Assembly (NCBI RefSeq): GCF_963678635.1
Contig: NW_026971317.1
Coordinates: forward strand, 1-58,507
Direction: 5' to 3'
DNA from: Symsagittifera roscoffensis
Lineage: Eukaryota > Xenacoelomorpha > Acoela > Convolutidae
Length of the DNA: 58,507 nucleotides
Below the pieces are notes generated by a model, which was not told the origin of the DNA, searched no databases, and saw only the letters and a list, made by a program, of their open reading frames with translations. Below, piece after piece: positions 33,781 to 45,700 of this stretch; the first letter of the stretch is position 1, and every line of letters begins with the position of its first letter. The position numbers and the translations under genes are program-made.

Positions 33781-34250
33781 GAGCCCGGGGTTCTTTGGAG
33801 CTGCTCACACTGTCTCGGAAGTGAAGTTGCGTTGTTTCTAATAAGTATTAAAATTTCTTCTTTGAGAAACCCATTTCCAGAGAAGACTTCTTGAGGATCA
33901 TCACCGAACATAATGAATTCATTTTGTCAAAGGTGAAAACAAATCAGAATGGCCAGATGATTAGCTAGCGGAAAAAAGGAAATCAACAATGCCGTTGTCT
34001 GAGAGTTTTCAATTTAGGTTACCGAATGTGAGTATCTCCTTTGATGGTCACTGTTTTTTTCCTGCATCCAAACACTGGAGAAACAAGGCTAAGACGATGC
34101 ATTGTGTTACATGAGTTTTGTTTTGCCCCTTACACATTAACGAGTGACCACAAAAACAGAGTCGCATTTATGGCCTTCGACAGGTGACGCTTTATATTGG
34201 TTGCTAAAATTTTCTCCTAACTGAAAAAGTTCATCGCCTGATGTACTTAA
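33781..34250 (+). repeat. Duplicated non-coding block upstream of gag, copy 1
   Basis: Aligns with 46,557-46,980 (shared TCCAGAGAAGA, TTACCGAATGTG and GACGATGCATTGT blocks). In both places it precedes gag fragments, so it may be the decayed 5' leader of the second gypsy lineage. Confidence 0.6.
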
Positions 34251-36050
34251 ATGTTTTTTATGATGCGAAATTCAATGCTAAAGTCACTTCGCATGGAGGT
34301 CAATCAAAGCTTAAAAAACGTCCAAATTGGCAGTTGGGACACGAACCAGAACAAAACAAGACCAAGTAGAGTGTCAGTTGGGACACGAACCAGAACAAAA
34401 CAAGACCAAATCATGTCATTAGGAAGCAAACCGATGTTAGGAAAAAAGTAGATACATTTAAAATTTGGTTGGTTTTTTTCAAATGGACGCCTGAAACCGG
34501 CTCCGCTATGAGAGAACATGATCTAACAACTCCAAGAGTTTTGCGAAAGAAAAACCAAGAATTTTGCGAGCGCGTGTGGGTCGCAGCAAGTAGGCAAAGT
34601 CACAGAAGATGCGGAAAATTCAGGCAAGGAAAGAATATTGATACATAAATTTGTTTCATGTGAGTGATTCAAAAAAACTATAGATAATAACCACATCATT
34701 AAAACAAATTGAAATGTATTTTCAGAGCAAAAGTAACAGCAAATTTGAACTCCTAAAGAAAAAACAGGAACAGGGCCTAACCAAAACAAAATTTATATAG
34801 AAAGAACACCACAGTCAGAAAAAAAGAACTCAAGCAAAGCGTTGCTTAGGTTTGACAATCAGATTTTCAGCAAGACTGTTGCCCTGGAAGTCCAGTTTTG
34901 TTTCTGATTTGGGCAACTAAGATACGGAAAACGTCAAAAAGATTAAAAATCAACCAAATTGAAAAAAAAGGATCTTACCAGCCCAGCTGTCGGTTATAAC
35001 AAACACCCGATTATAATACATGGAGTTTTAAAAGCGGATATTTGTTCATCGGTCTGGAAAGTGTTAGAAGCAAATGTTCTCTTGACAGAAAGACGCACTA
35101 GATAAACTGTGGATCTGGATTTGTATATCAAGGTGATGATCTTAACAGAGATCGAGTTCGACGGGCCGCTGTGTGAGCAGTAGAATAATGGAAACCTTAA
35201 TTTGATATGAAAATTAAAGCATTCTTCAATAGTCATGTGGGTACCCATTATGTCCAACTCAGGAAAAAAGAGAGAAAGACCAGGACATATTCAAGGAAAA
35301 TTTCAACATGAGCTACAAAATTTACTCTGAGAGCTTCAAAATGAACGTCTAGACAAATTGACAAGTGATTGTTTCATTGCCCATTGTTAATAACAGTGAA
35401 AAAGATAATTCTACAAATCTGGCGCTAGACGCAAAACCAATTACCAGACAGTTGTTTAAAAATGAGAAACGAGAGCCCATAATGGACAACTTCTTGGACG
35501 GGTTAACCCACATTGAAACATAAAATTGACTGCAGAAGTTGGGTAACAGTGCAAGTTTAACATAAATGGAGAGAGCGCAACTGGACCCATAGGCTCGGAA
35601 CAAAGTTATATGGTCTAGCTGACTTGTCAGCAGAGTTTCAAAAAGCAATAATAGAACCATCAAAAGAGGGGAGAAATTTCGCTTTCGGAATGATTTTGTA
35701 TTTGTTTTGATAGAGATGTCAAGACTCCTCGGTAAAAACTCGTTGACCGAGTTGATTACCGAAGACTCACCGAAAAATTGCTTATGTGGTTCTGTCAAAA
35801 GCAAGGACCGTCAAGACTTCAAGATCAAGGGCTTGTTTATCGTTCCACTATGGAACTAGATGGCAGTGGTAGATGAGTGCATTCTGGTTGACAGTCGTTC
35901 AGCAGTCAGCAGGCAACTGAGGCTAGCGGTAATGAAGAGAAATGATGCTGGACACCCAACCAAGAGGCTGTTCTGAATGTGTCCCATTTTTGGGTGGCCC
36001 CGTTTTCATAAAATGAATTAAGCAGAAAGCTGTTGAAGCTGCGCTAGATA
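34251..36050 (+). pseudogene. Mini gag-PR-RT-IN fragment set of a second Ty3/gypsy lineage, unit 1
   Basis: Domains follow in order on the plus strand with many stops. A gag tail with a knuckle-like remnant is at 34,300-34,680. A protease-like segment lies at 34,850-35,220 (coding-like in HPIIIHGVLKADICSS). An RT segment at 35,340-35,720 keeps KLYGLADLSAEFQKA, the block just before the active site, but no Y-x-D-D remains. A zinc-binding N-terminal part of integrase is at 35,790-36,050. Each domain is much shorter than in an intact element, so internal deletions have compressed about 4 kb to under 2 kb. Confidence 0.7.
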
Positions 36051-36055
36051 TGGTA

Positions 36056-37550
36056 CTAACACAAGAACCACCAGTTACTACTAAGCTTTGATATTGGAGC
36101 ACTAGAAGGCAAATTAGTGAGAGACATCTTCAGTTCAATGATGCAGAATACAAAGCTACAGTTTTCTTTTACAGTTGAGACATTGTCTCCGAATGAAATA
36201 CTGAAAAAAGCTTTGAACTTCGAGCAGAGCAAACAAATCACACTAGCGTAGAAAAAGACGGGCGCAGTAACTGCAAGCAAAAGAGCTCAAATTTGCAGTT
36301 GGGGATCGGAACGAAAAAAACAGAACGTAAAATATAGATCAGCTCAAGAGGAGCAAACCGATGCCAGAAACAGCAGTAGATCGAGTTAGGAAAAGAAACC
36401 ATGAGAAAGATGTGACAGATTTTTTTTGCAGACGGACACCTGAGAATTGCCCCGCTATGAGAAAGACATGCAAGAAGTGCAAAAAACTAAGTCACTCTGA
36501 AAAAAGGAAGAGGTCTCGGTCACAGCAAGTAAGTGAAGTCACATCAGATTCAGACGAGGAGTGTAACTTGATACAAGGCGTTGGTTCATGCGATTCAATC
36601 AAAACAAGAATGATAAGACGTCATTAGAACCATTTAAAATATATATTTAGAGCAAAGTTTTTGAAAAGAATGAACTCCAAAAGTTACTGAAACAGGGTCT
36701 AGTGGTAAAAAAAACTACAGATAACGACACCCACAATCAAAAAATGAAATCTTCATAAGCATTGGTTAGAAATGACAATCAGATTATCACTATGACTCTT
36801 GATCCCGGAACTCTCGTACTGTTTCTGAATTGGGCAACTAAACTAAAAACAAAGACGGAAAAAGTCCAAAGGTAAAGAAAATCCAGCTGGAATGTAAAAC
36901 TTTATCCAGGAAGACACGTGGATAGATCGCTCAGGCAGAGTTGTCGAAAGCAGCGATCGTCAAGGCCTCCACCTTATGGGCCCATATACCATGCCGCTAT
37001 GGAAGCAGATGGCAATGATGGATGACTGCTTTCTGGTTGCGAGTCGCTTACAAAAGAGCGGAAAACTGAGGCCAGCGGCACTGAAGAGAATTCATTGAGG
37101 ACAACTGGGCCGAAAGACTATGCTGGATGTGCCAAAATACTTATGGTAGTCCCACATACATAAAGACCTAGTAAAATAAGCAGAGACGTGTCGAAACTGC
37201 ATCATATAAGTTACGACTGCTGAAATTGTTCAGCTTTTAAAATCTACTAGACCTCTACCATTGCTTAAGCAGCCGGGTCAAAAAATTAGGTAGTGTACGT
37301 TGAACCATTAAAAAAATATAAGGGAAAAAAACAGGGACTAAAGTTTGCTCCCCCTCGGAGTCGCAGTCCATCACTGAGAGTGACTCGAAGGGAGAGAGAT
37401 CTTGCAGCAAGAGCGGCAATCCAAAGCTCAATAAATCATTCTGGATAGATTTCAAATGAGCCAATCAGCGCTTGCTTCCAAGGATACGGAGTCGCGAGGA
37501 GGACTAACCTTGTCCGACAAACAAGCAAATTCGAACACTTCCGGCCCAAT
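36056..37550 (+). pseudogene. Gag-PR-IN fragment set, unit 2 of the array
   Basis: Follows the integrase fragment directly. Gag (36,090-36,650) has an RDIFSS-like stretch, LSPNEILKKALNFEQSKQ and a Lys-rich knuckle remnant CPAMRKTCKKCKK, with the last His/Cys pair lost. An acidic tail ends near 36,600. A protease scrap at 36,780-36,860 includes PGTLVLFLNWATK, where the D-x-G is damaged. RT is missing. The integrase H-C zinc region (37,060-37,260) reads LWWSHIHKDLVK. The stretch 37,260-37,550 has no domain. It is nearly identical to 39,564-41,066. Confidence 0.7.
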
Positions 37551-37563
37551 GTTGCCTGGTCTC

Positions 37564-37857
37564 AAAGAAACAAAGTAAACATTTCCAGGGTCTCGGGTAT
37601 TGAGATTAGCCGATATATAAAAACAGCAGAAATATTCAAAATTTTAATATTGTCATTGACCGCAGCAAATTTGGGACAAATTTTAAATTTCAAGGGTTTC
37701 GTACTGAAAAGAAGCGAACTATTTCTTCATCTACTTCTTTTTAATTGAATGGCAACCGCTTATTTTTAAAAATTGATTTTCGGCTAATTTTGTTTTCGGT
37801 TTTTCGCGCACAAGTTTTTTCGCGCATTTGGTCCTTCGCGCATGAGAATAGCCCCCG
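37564..37857 (+). mobile_element. Left-truncated MITE-like element, copy M4
   Basis: Same family as M1-M3 but without the left terminal repeat; it starts at AAAGAAACAAAGTAAAC. The breakpoint is the same as in M5, so both come from one duplication. Confidence 0.75.
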
Positions 37858-38640
37858 GACAGCAGGCCAACGGTATTTCAAAACGACCGAATCGTAACTC
37901 AGGATTAGTACTAAATCGAGCGCAACAGACCGAATCGTTCTATTTTTTGTCTAAGCGCAGTTGCTTTAGCCTCTACGTCACAGTCTTCTATCAAATTTTG
38001 CTTTTATGTACGTATATTTGCTGGCATTTTTTTTTTCAAGTTTATATGCGGACTAATAGTTCGAGTGGGATATTCTTGAGCACAAAGAGAAGAAGACTAC
38101 TGCTCGTATCAGGGCGAAGCCCTGACTGTTTCGACTGCCTTTTGAGGTTTATGGAGCAGTAATAACCTTAAAAACTGAAATGAAACAAAATAAAACTTTT
38201 TCTTCTAAAATTTGAAATTTTTAATGAAAATCATCCCCCCACACACCATATAAAGTATAAAATGATAGATTTCGCTCCTTGTAACAAATCAATTAAGGCT
38301 AATAAGCTTCTGTCAACCAATTTGGAACGATTTCTAAGACGGATTAACTCTCCGCTTACGCGTTAACAGCGCTAAATATATTGCGCGTTAGTTGTCCCAA
38401 ATCGGCCAAAATGGCAGTATTCAAATCCCGGTAAATTTACGAAAAATGATAACATGTAATTTATTTTTTCAATTTTGAGCCGAAGACAACAATACCCATT
38501 AAATTATATAAAAAAATTCCGTCAAAAATAGATAGTTAAAAATTCGAAGTCTGTCCGAAGAAAAAATCCCACCCCGAGCACAAATATTCCGTTACTTTCG
38601 TATCGAAAGTCGGAACAATAATACAAGAAATGACGACAAA
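37858..38640 (+). repeat. R block, copy 2, with hairpin insert
   Basis: Matches 29,855-30,520 and 41,369-42,130. It contains an extra segment 38,094-38,210 with nested stems TACTGCTC/GAGCAGTA and TCAGGGC-GAA-GCCCTGA (38,109-38,125). Confidence 0.8.
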
Positions 38641-38659
38641 AACGCAAAGACGAAGCTTC

Positions 38660-39560
38660 GGTCTGGAAAGTGTTAGAAGCCAAGGTTCTCTTTACAGAAA
38701 AACGCACTAGATAAACTATGGATCTGGATTTGTATATCAAGGTGATGATCTTAACAGAGATCGAGTTCGACGGGCCGCTGTGTGAGCAGTAGAATAATGG
38801 AAACCTTAATTTGATATGAAAATTAAAGCATTCTTCAATAGTCATGTGGGTGAACAAACACAAATTGACAAGTGATTGTTTCATTGCCCATGGTTAATAA
38901 CAGTGAAAAAGATAATTCTACAAACCTGGCGCTAGACGCAAAACCAATTACCAGACAGTTGTTTAAAAATGAGCAACGAGAACCCATAATGGACAACTTC
39001 TTGGACGGGTTAACCCACATTGAAACATAAAATTGACTGCAGAAGTTGGAAAACAGTGCAAGTTTAACATGAATGGAGAGAGCGCAACTGGACCCCATAG
39101 GCTCGGAACAAAGTTATATGGTCTAGCTGACTTGTCAGCAGAGTTTCAAAAAGCAATAATAGAACCATCAAAAGAGGGGAGAAATTTCGCTTTCGGAATG
39201 ATTTTGTATTTGTTTTGATAGAGCTGTCAAGATTCCTCGGTAAAAACTCGTTGACCGAGTTGATTACCGAAGACTCACCGAAAAATTGCTTATGTGGTTC
39301 TGTCAAAAGCAACGACCGGCAAGACTTCAAGATCAAGGGCTTGTTTATCGTTCCACTATGGAACTAGATGGCAGTGGTAGATGAGTGCATTCTGGTTGAC
39401 AGTCGTTCAGCAGTCAGCAGGCAACTGAGGCTAGCGGTAATGAAGAGAAATGATGCTGGACACCCAACCAAGAGGCTGTTCTGAATGTGTCCCATTTTTG
39501 GGTGGCCCCGTTTTCATAAAATGAATTAAGCAGAAAGCTGTTGAAGCTGCGCTAGATATG
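38660..39560 (+). pseudogene. PR-RT-IN fragment set, unit 3 of the array
   Basis: Copy of 35,051-36,050 with about 100 bp deleted at 38,850. The RT block is the clearest in the window: 39,033-39,218 reads GKQCKFNMNGESATG and then YGLADLSAEFQKAI, the Ty3/gypsy RT region before the catalytic loop. The loop itself is changed and ends in a stop. The integrase zinc part follows at 39,300-39,560. Confidence 0.72.
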
Positions 39561-39563
39561 GTA

Positions 39564-41066
39564 CTAACACAAGAACCACCAGTTACTACTAAGCTTTGAT
39601 ATTGGAGCACTAGAAGGCAAATTAGTGAGAGACATCTTCAGTTCAATGATGCAGAATACAAAGCTACAGTTTTCTTTTACAGTTGAGACATTGTCTCCGA
39701 ATGAAATACTGAAAAAAGCTTTGAACTTCGAGCAGAGCAAACAAATCACACTAGCGTAGAAAAAGACGGGCGCAGTAACTGCAAGCAAAAGAGCTCAAAT
39801 TTGCAATTGGGGATCGGAACGAAAAAAACAGAACGTAAAATATAGATCAGCTCAAGAGGAGCAAACCGATGCCAGAAACAGCAGTAGATCGAGTTAGGAA
39901 AAGAAACCATGAGAAAGATGTGACAGATTTTTTTTGCAGACAGACACCTGAGAATTGCCCCGCTATGAGAAAGACATGCAAGAAGTGCAAAAAACTAAGT
40001 CACTCTGAAAAAAGGAAGAGGTCTCGGTCACAGCAAGTAAGTGAAGTCACATCAGATGCAGACGAAGAGTGTAACTTGATACAAGGCGTTGGTTCATGCG
40101 ATTCAATCAAAACAAGAATGATAAAGACATCATTAGAACCATTTAAAATATATATTTAGAGCGAAGTTTTTGAAAAGAATGAACTCCAAAAGTTACTGAA
40201 ACAGGGTCTAGTGGTAAAAAAAAAACTACAGATAACGACACCCACAATCAAAAAATGAAATCTTCATAAGCATTGGTTAGAAATGACAATCAGATTATCA
40301 CTATGACTCTTGATCCCGGAACTCTCGTACTGTTTCTGAATTGGGCAACTAAACTAAAAATAAAGACGGAAAAAGTCCAAAGGTAAAGAAAATCCAGCTG
40401 GAATGTAAAACTTTATCCCCGAAGACACGTGGATAGATCGCTCAGGCAGAGTTGTCGAAAGCAGCGATCGTCAAGGCCTCCACCTTATGGGCCCATATAC
40501 CATGCCGCTATGGAAGCAGATGGCAATGATGGATGACTGCTTTCTGGTTGCGAGTCGCTTACAAAAGAGCGGACAACTGAGGCCAGCGGCACTGAAGAGA
40601 ATTCATTGTGGACAACTGGGCCGAAAGACTATGCTGGATGTGCCAAAATAGTTATGGTAGTCCCACATACATAAAGACCTAGTAAAATAAGCAGAGACGT
40701 GTCGAAACTGCATCATATAAGTTCGGACTGCTGAAATTGTTAAGCTTTTAAAATCTACTAAACCTCTACCATTGCTTAAGCAGCCGGGTCAAAAAATTAG
40801 GTAGTGTACGCTGAACCATTAAAAAAATATAAGGGGAAGAAAACAGGGACTAAAGTTTGCTCCCCCTCGGAGTCGCAGTCCATCACTGAGAGTGACTCGA
40901 AGGGAGAGAGATCTTGCAGCAAGAGCGGCAATCCAAAGCTCAATAAATCATTCTGGATAGATTTCAAATGAGCCAATCAGCGCTTGTTTCCAATGATACG
41001 GAGTCGCGAGGAGGACTAACCTTGTCCGTCAGACAAGCAAATTCGAACACTTAGGGCCCAATGTTG
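39564..41066 (+). pseudogene. Gag-PR-IN fragment set, unit 4 of the array
   Basis: Near-identical duplicate of 36,056-37,550, shifted by about 3,508 bp. Gag 39,869-40,159 keeps CPAMRKTCKKCKK. Differences are single bases and one-base indels, so the duplication is recent compared with the decay of the domains themselves. Confidence 0.72.
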
Positions 41067-41075
41067 CCTGGTCTC

Positions 41076-41368
41076 AAAGAAACAAAGTAAACATTTCCAG
41101 GGTCTCGGGTATTGAGATTAGCCGATATATAAAAACAGCAGAAATATTCAAAATTTTAATATTGTCATTGACCGCAGCAAATTTGGGACAAATTTTAAAT
41201 TTCAAGGGTTTCGTACTGAAAAGAAGCGAACTATTTCTTCATCTACTTCTTTTTAATTGAATGGCAACCGCTTATTTTTAAAAATTGATTTTCGGCTAAT
41301 TTTGTTTTCGGTTTTTCGCGCACAAGTTTTTTCGCGCATTTGGTCCTTCGCGCATGAGAATAGCCCCC
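41076..41368 (+). mobile_element. Left-truncated MITE-like element, copy M5
   Basis: Duplicate of M4 with the same left breakpoint and right terminal repeat. Confidence 0.75.
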
Positions 41369-42130
41369 GGACAGCAGGCCGACGGTATTTCGAACTGACC
41401 GAATCGTAACTCAGGATTAGTACAAAATCGAGCGCAACAGACCGAATCGTTCTATTTTTTGTCTAAGCGCAGTTGCTTTAGCCTCTACGTCACAGTCTTC
41501 TATCAAATTTTGCTTTGATGTACGTTTATTTGCTGGCATTTTTTTTCAAGTTTATATGCTGACTAATAGTTCGAGTGGGGAAATTCTTGAGCACAAAGAG
41601 AAAAAGACTGCTCGTATCAGGGCGAAGCCCTGAATGTTCCGACTGCCTTTTGAGGTTTATGGAGCAGTAATAACCTTAAAAATTGAAATGAAACAAAATA
41701 AAACCTTTTCTTCTAAAATTTGAGTTTTTAAATAAAAATCATCCCCCCACACACCATATAAAGTATAAAAGGATAGATTTTGCTCCTTGTAACAAATCAA
41801 TTAAGGCTAATAAGCTTCTGTCAACCAATTTGGAACAATTTCTAAGACTGATTAAATCTCCGCTTACGCGTTAATAGCGCTAAATATATTGCGCGTTAAT
41901 TTTCCCAAATTGGCCAAAATGGCAGTCTTTAAATCCCGGTAACTTTACAAAAATTGATAACCTGTAATTTATTTTTTCAATTTTGAGCTGAAGACAACAA
42001 TACCCATTGAATGATATAAAAAATTCTGCCAAAAATAGCTAGTTAAAAAGTCGAAATCTGTCCGAAGAAAAGAAACCCACCCCGAGCACAAATACTTCGT
42101 TACTTTCGTATCGAAAGTCGGAACAAAAAC
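41369..42130 (+). repeat. R block, copy 3, with hairpin insert
   Basis: Duplicate of 37,858-38,640. The hairpin TCAGGGC-GAA-GCCCTGA is at 41,617-41,633. Confidence 0.8.
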
Positions 42131-42720
42131 AGGAGCGATTTTAAAAAGAAAAGAGGTCTAGTTAAATCTATTCATGCAGAGAGAGCATTTGCTTCTTTGC
42201 CATTAAGATTCGCGCATACAGATGATAACCAAGCGGTACGCCATCCTCAAAGGCTCAATCAAGATCTGTGAACTTGAGTTCTGGACCGACATGTGTTTGT
42301 ACTTTATTGACACTTTGAACTTTTTGATAAATGCCCCCCCCCTACCTATCTTCTTCTTTTCCACCTACTCCAGGTTGTATTGATGTTAGCTTGTGAGATA
42401 TAAAAAAGATCAAGAAAAAAACCAACGAATGATTCCCCAGCAAAAATGGTTCGCTGCGGAACTCAAGTTCATAAGGTTCACTGCTTAAGCGTGATAAACG
42501 ACGGACAAAAAAACGGCTCCAACAAGCAGAACGCGGGTTGAGAAAACTTTTGCTATTTTAATAAATGTGAGGATTCAGTAGAAGACTTTTGTGCAGCTGT
42601 GATTAAGTATTTCTGACGAGCAATCACGATATGACCTTTAAAATGGGTTTTTTCCTCTCAAAATAAGGTGGAAAAAATTAATTCGACGTGATACCGCCCG
42701 TCTAATCTGGAGACGACAAG
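42131..42720 (+). repeat. Duplicated non-coding block a, copy 2 (left part)
   Basis: Matches 30,521-31,120. The match stops near 42,715, where the minisatellite element begins, and resumes at about 46,420. Confidence 0.75.
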
Positions 42721-45700
42721 CCCGTACTGAACTTTTTGTATAAATTCATGACTGAGCATCTATTTATCAGGCGAGATAAAATTCTCAGGACTGTTTACGT
42801 CCCGCCATTATCCAGGCCTGTTCCCATCTGAGCGTTTGTATTTTTCTCCAGACATGGATGCTAAATGATCAGACCATAGTGAGACATGTTTATACCTGCT
42901 GAATACATGATAAGGCCTGATTGAAACTTTGACATGAATATCAAACACGATTACGTCACGTCAGATGCAAATGCTAAAAGCTATTCTTAACCGCGCATAA
43001 CTCTACCTTTTGTAACTTTTTTTATAAAAAGAGGGTCACAAAGTGTCCCAGCAAAAACGTGTCCAGGTCAGTTGTTGTCAATTATCTTGCAGGTATGATC
43101 ATGTTCAGTTCAGGCATGATCATGTATCCTGCATGTATGAACGATCTCAGTTCAGGTATGATCATATATCCTGCAGGTATGAACATGTTCAGCTCACGTA
43201 TGAACATGTATCCTGCAGGTATGAACATGTTCAGTTCAAATATGATCTTGTATCCTGCAGGTACGAGCATGTTCAGTTCAGGTATGATCAGGTATCCTGC
43301 AGGTGTGAGCATGTTCAGTTCAGGTATGATCAGGTATCCTGCAGGTGTGAGCATGTTCAGTTCAGGCATGATCATGTATCCTGCAGGTACGAGCATGCTC
43401 AGTTCAAGTATGATCATGTATCCTGCAGGTACGAGCATGCTCAGTTCAAGTATGATCAGGTATCCTGCAGGTACGAACATGCTCAGTTCAGGTATGATCA
43501 GGTATCCTGCAGGTGTGAGCATGTTCAGTTTAGGCATGATCATGTATCCTGTAGGTACGAGCATGCTCAGTTCAGGTATGATCAGGTATCCTGCAGGTGT
43601 GAGCATGTTCAGTTCAGGCATGATCATGTATCCTGCAGGTATGATTATGTTCAGTTGAGGCATGATCATGTATCCTGCAGGTACGAGCAGCTCAGTTCGG
43701 GTATGATCAGGTATCCTGCAGGTGTGAGCATGTTCATTTCAGGCATGATCATGTATCCTGCAGGTAGGGCATGTTCAGTTCAGGTATGATCATGTATCCT
43801 GCAGGTACGAGCATGCTCAGTTCAGGTACGATCAGGTATCCTGCAGGTACGAGCATGCTCAGTTCAGGTACGATCAGGTATCCTGCAGGTGTGAGCATGT
43901 TCAGTTCGGGATGATCAGGTATCCTGCAGGTACGAGCATGCTCAGTTCAGGTATGATCAGGTATCCTGCAGGTGTGAGCATGTTCAGTTTAGGCATGATC
44001 ATGTATCCTGTAGGTACGAGCATGCTCGGTTCAGGTATGATCACGTATCCTGCAGCTGTGAGCATGTTCAGTTCAGGCATGATCATGTATCCTGCAGGTA
44101 TGATCATGTTCAGTTCAGGCATGATCATGTATCCTGCAGGTACGAGCATTCTCAGTTCAGGTATGATCAGGTATCCTGCAGGGTTGAGCATGTTCAGTTC
44201 AGGCATGATCATGTATCCTGCAGGTACAAACACGTTCAGTTCAGGTATGATCATGTATCCTGCAGGTACGAGCATTCTCAGTTCAAGTATGATCAGGTGT
44301 CCTGCAGGTGTGAGCATGTTCAACTCAGGCATGATCATGTATCCTGCAGGTATGATGATGTTCAGTTCAGGCATGATCATGTATCCTGCAAGTATGAGCT
44401 TGTTCAGTTCAGGTATGATCAGGTATCCTGCAGGTGTGAGCATGTTCAGTTTAGGCATGATCCTGTATCCTGCAGGTATGAACATGTTCAGTTCAGGTAT
44501 GATCATGTAATCTGCAGGTACGAGCATGTTCAGTTCAGGTATGATCAGGTATCCTGCAGGTGTGCGCATGTTCAGTTCAGGCATGATCATGTATCCTTCA
44601 GGTACGATCAAGTTCAATTCAGGCTTGATCATGTATCCTGCAGGTACGAGCATGTTCATCTCACGTATGATCATGTGTCCTGCACGTATGAACAAGTTCA
44701 GTTCAAGTATCATCAAGTATCCTGCAGGTACAAACATGTTCAGTTCAGGTATGATCATGTATCCTGCAGGTACGAGCATTCTCAGTTGAGGTATGATCAG
44801 GTATCCTGCAGGCGTGAGCATGTTCAGTTCAGGCAAGATCATGTATCCTGAAGGTATGATGATGTTCAGTTCAGGCATGATCATGTATCCTGCAAGTATG
44901 AGCTTGTTCAGTTCAGGTATGATCAAGTATCCTGCAGGTACGAGCATGTTCAGTTCAGGTATGATCAGGTATCCTGCAGGTGTGCGCATGTTCAGTTCAG
45001 GCATGATCATGTATCCTTCAGGTACGATCATGTTCAGTTCAGGCTCGATCATGTGTCCTGTAGGTATGAACACGTTCAGTTCAGGTATGATCATGTATCC
45101 TGCAGGTACGAGCATGTTCAGCTCACGTATGATCATGTGTCCTGCACGTATGAGTATGTTCAGTTCAGGTAAGATCGTGTATCCTGCAGGTACGAGCATG
45201 TTCAGTTCAGGTATCATCATGTATCCTGCAGGTACGAGCATGTTCAATTCAGGTTTGATCAAGTATCTTTCAGGTGTGAGCATATTCAGTTCAGGATTGA
45301 TCATGTATCCTGCAGGTATGATCATGTTCAGTTCAGGCATGATCCTGTATCCTGCAGGTGTGAGCATGTTCAGTTCAGGTATGATCATTTATCCTGCAGG
45401 TACGAGCATACTCAGTCCAGATATAATCAGGTATCTTGCAGGTGTGAGCCTGTTCAGTTCAGGCATGATCATTTATCCTGCAGGTATGAGCATGTTCAGT
45501 TCAGGTATGATCATGTATCCTGCAGGTATGAGCATGTTCAGTTCAGGTATGATCATGCATCCTGCAGGTACGAGCATGCTCAGTTCAGGTATGATCATGT
45601 ATCCTGCAGGTATGATCATGTTCAGTTCAGGCATGATCATGTATCGCGCAAGTATGAACATGTTCAGTTCAGGTATGATCAGGTATCCTGCAGGTATGAG

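Noticed and set aside
36056-36280. Minus-strand 74-codon frame duplicated at 39,564-39,788
   Set aside because: Antisense of the gag fragment; its conservation reflects the recent tandem duplication, not selection.
42968-42990. CRE-like TTACGTCA next to octamer-like ATGCAAAT
   Set aside because: Short motifs expected by chance; no promoter context.
43901-45388. 495-codon minus-strand frame with 14-residue repeats
   Set aside because: The 42-bp unit is a multiple of three and stop-free in several frames, so long frames appear on both strands at once. No start context, signal or non-repeat domain supports a protein.
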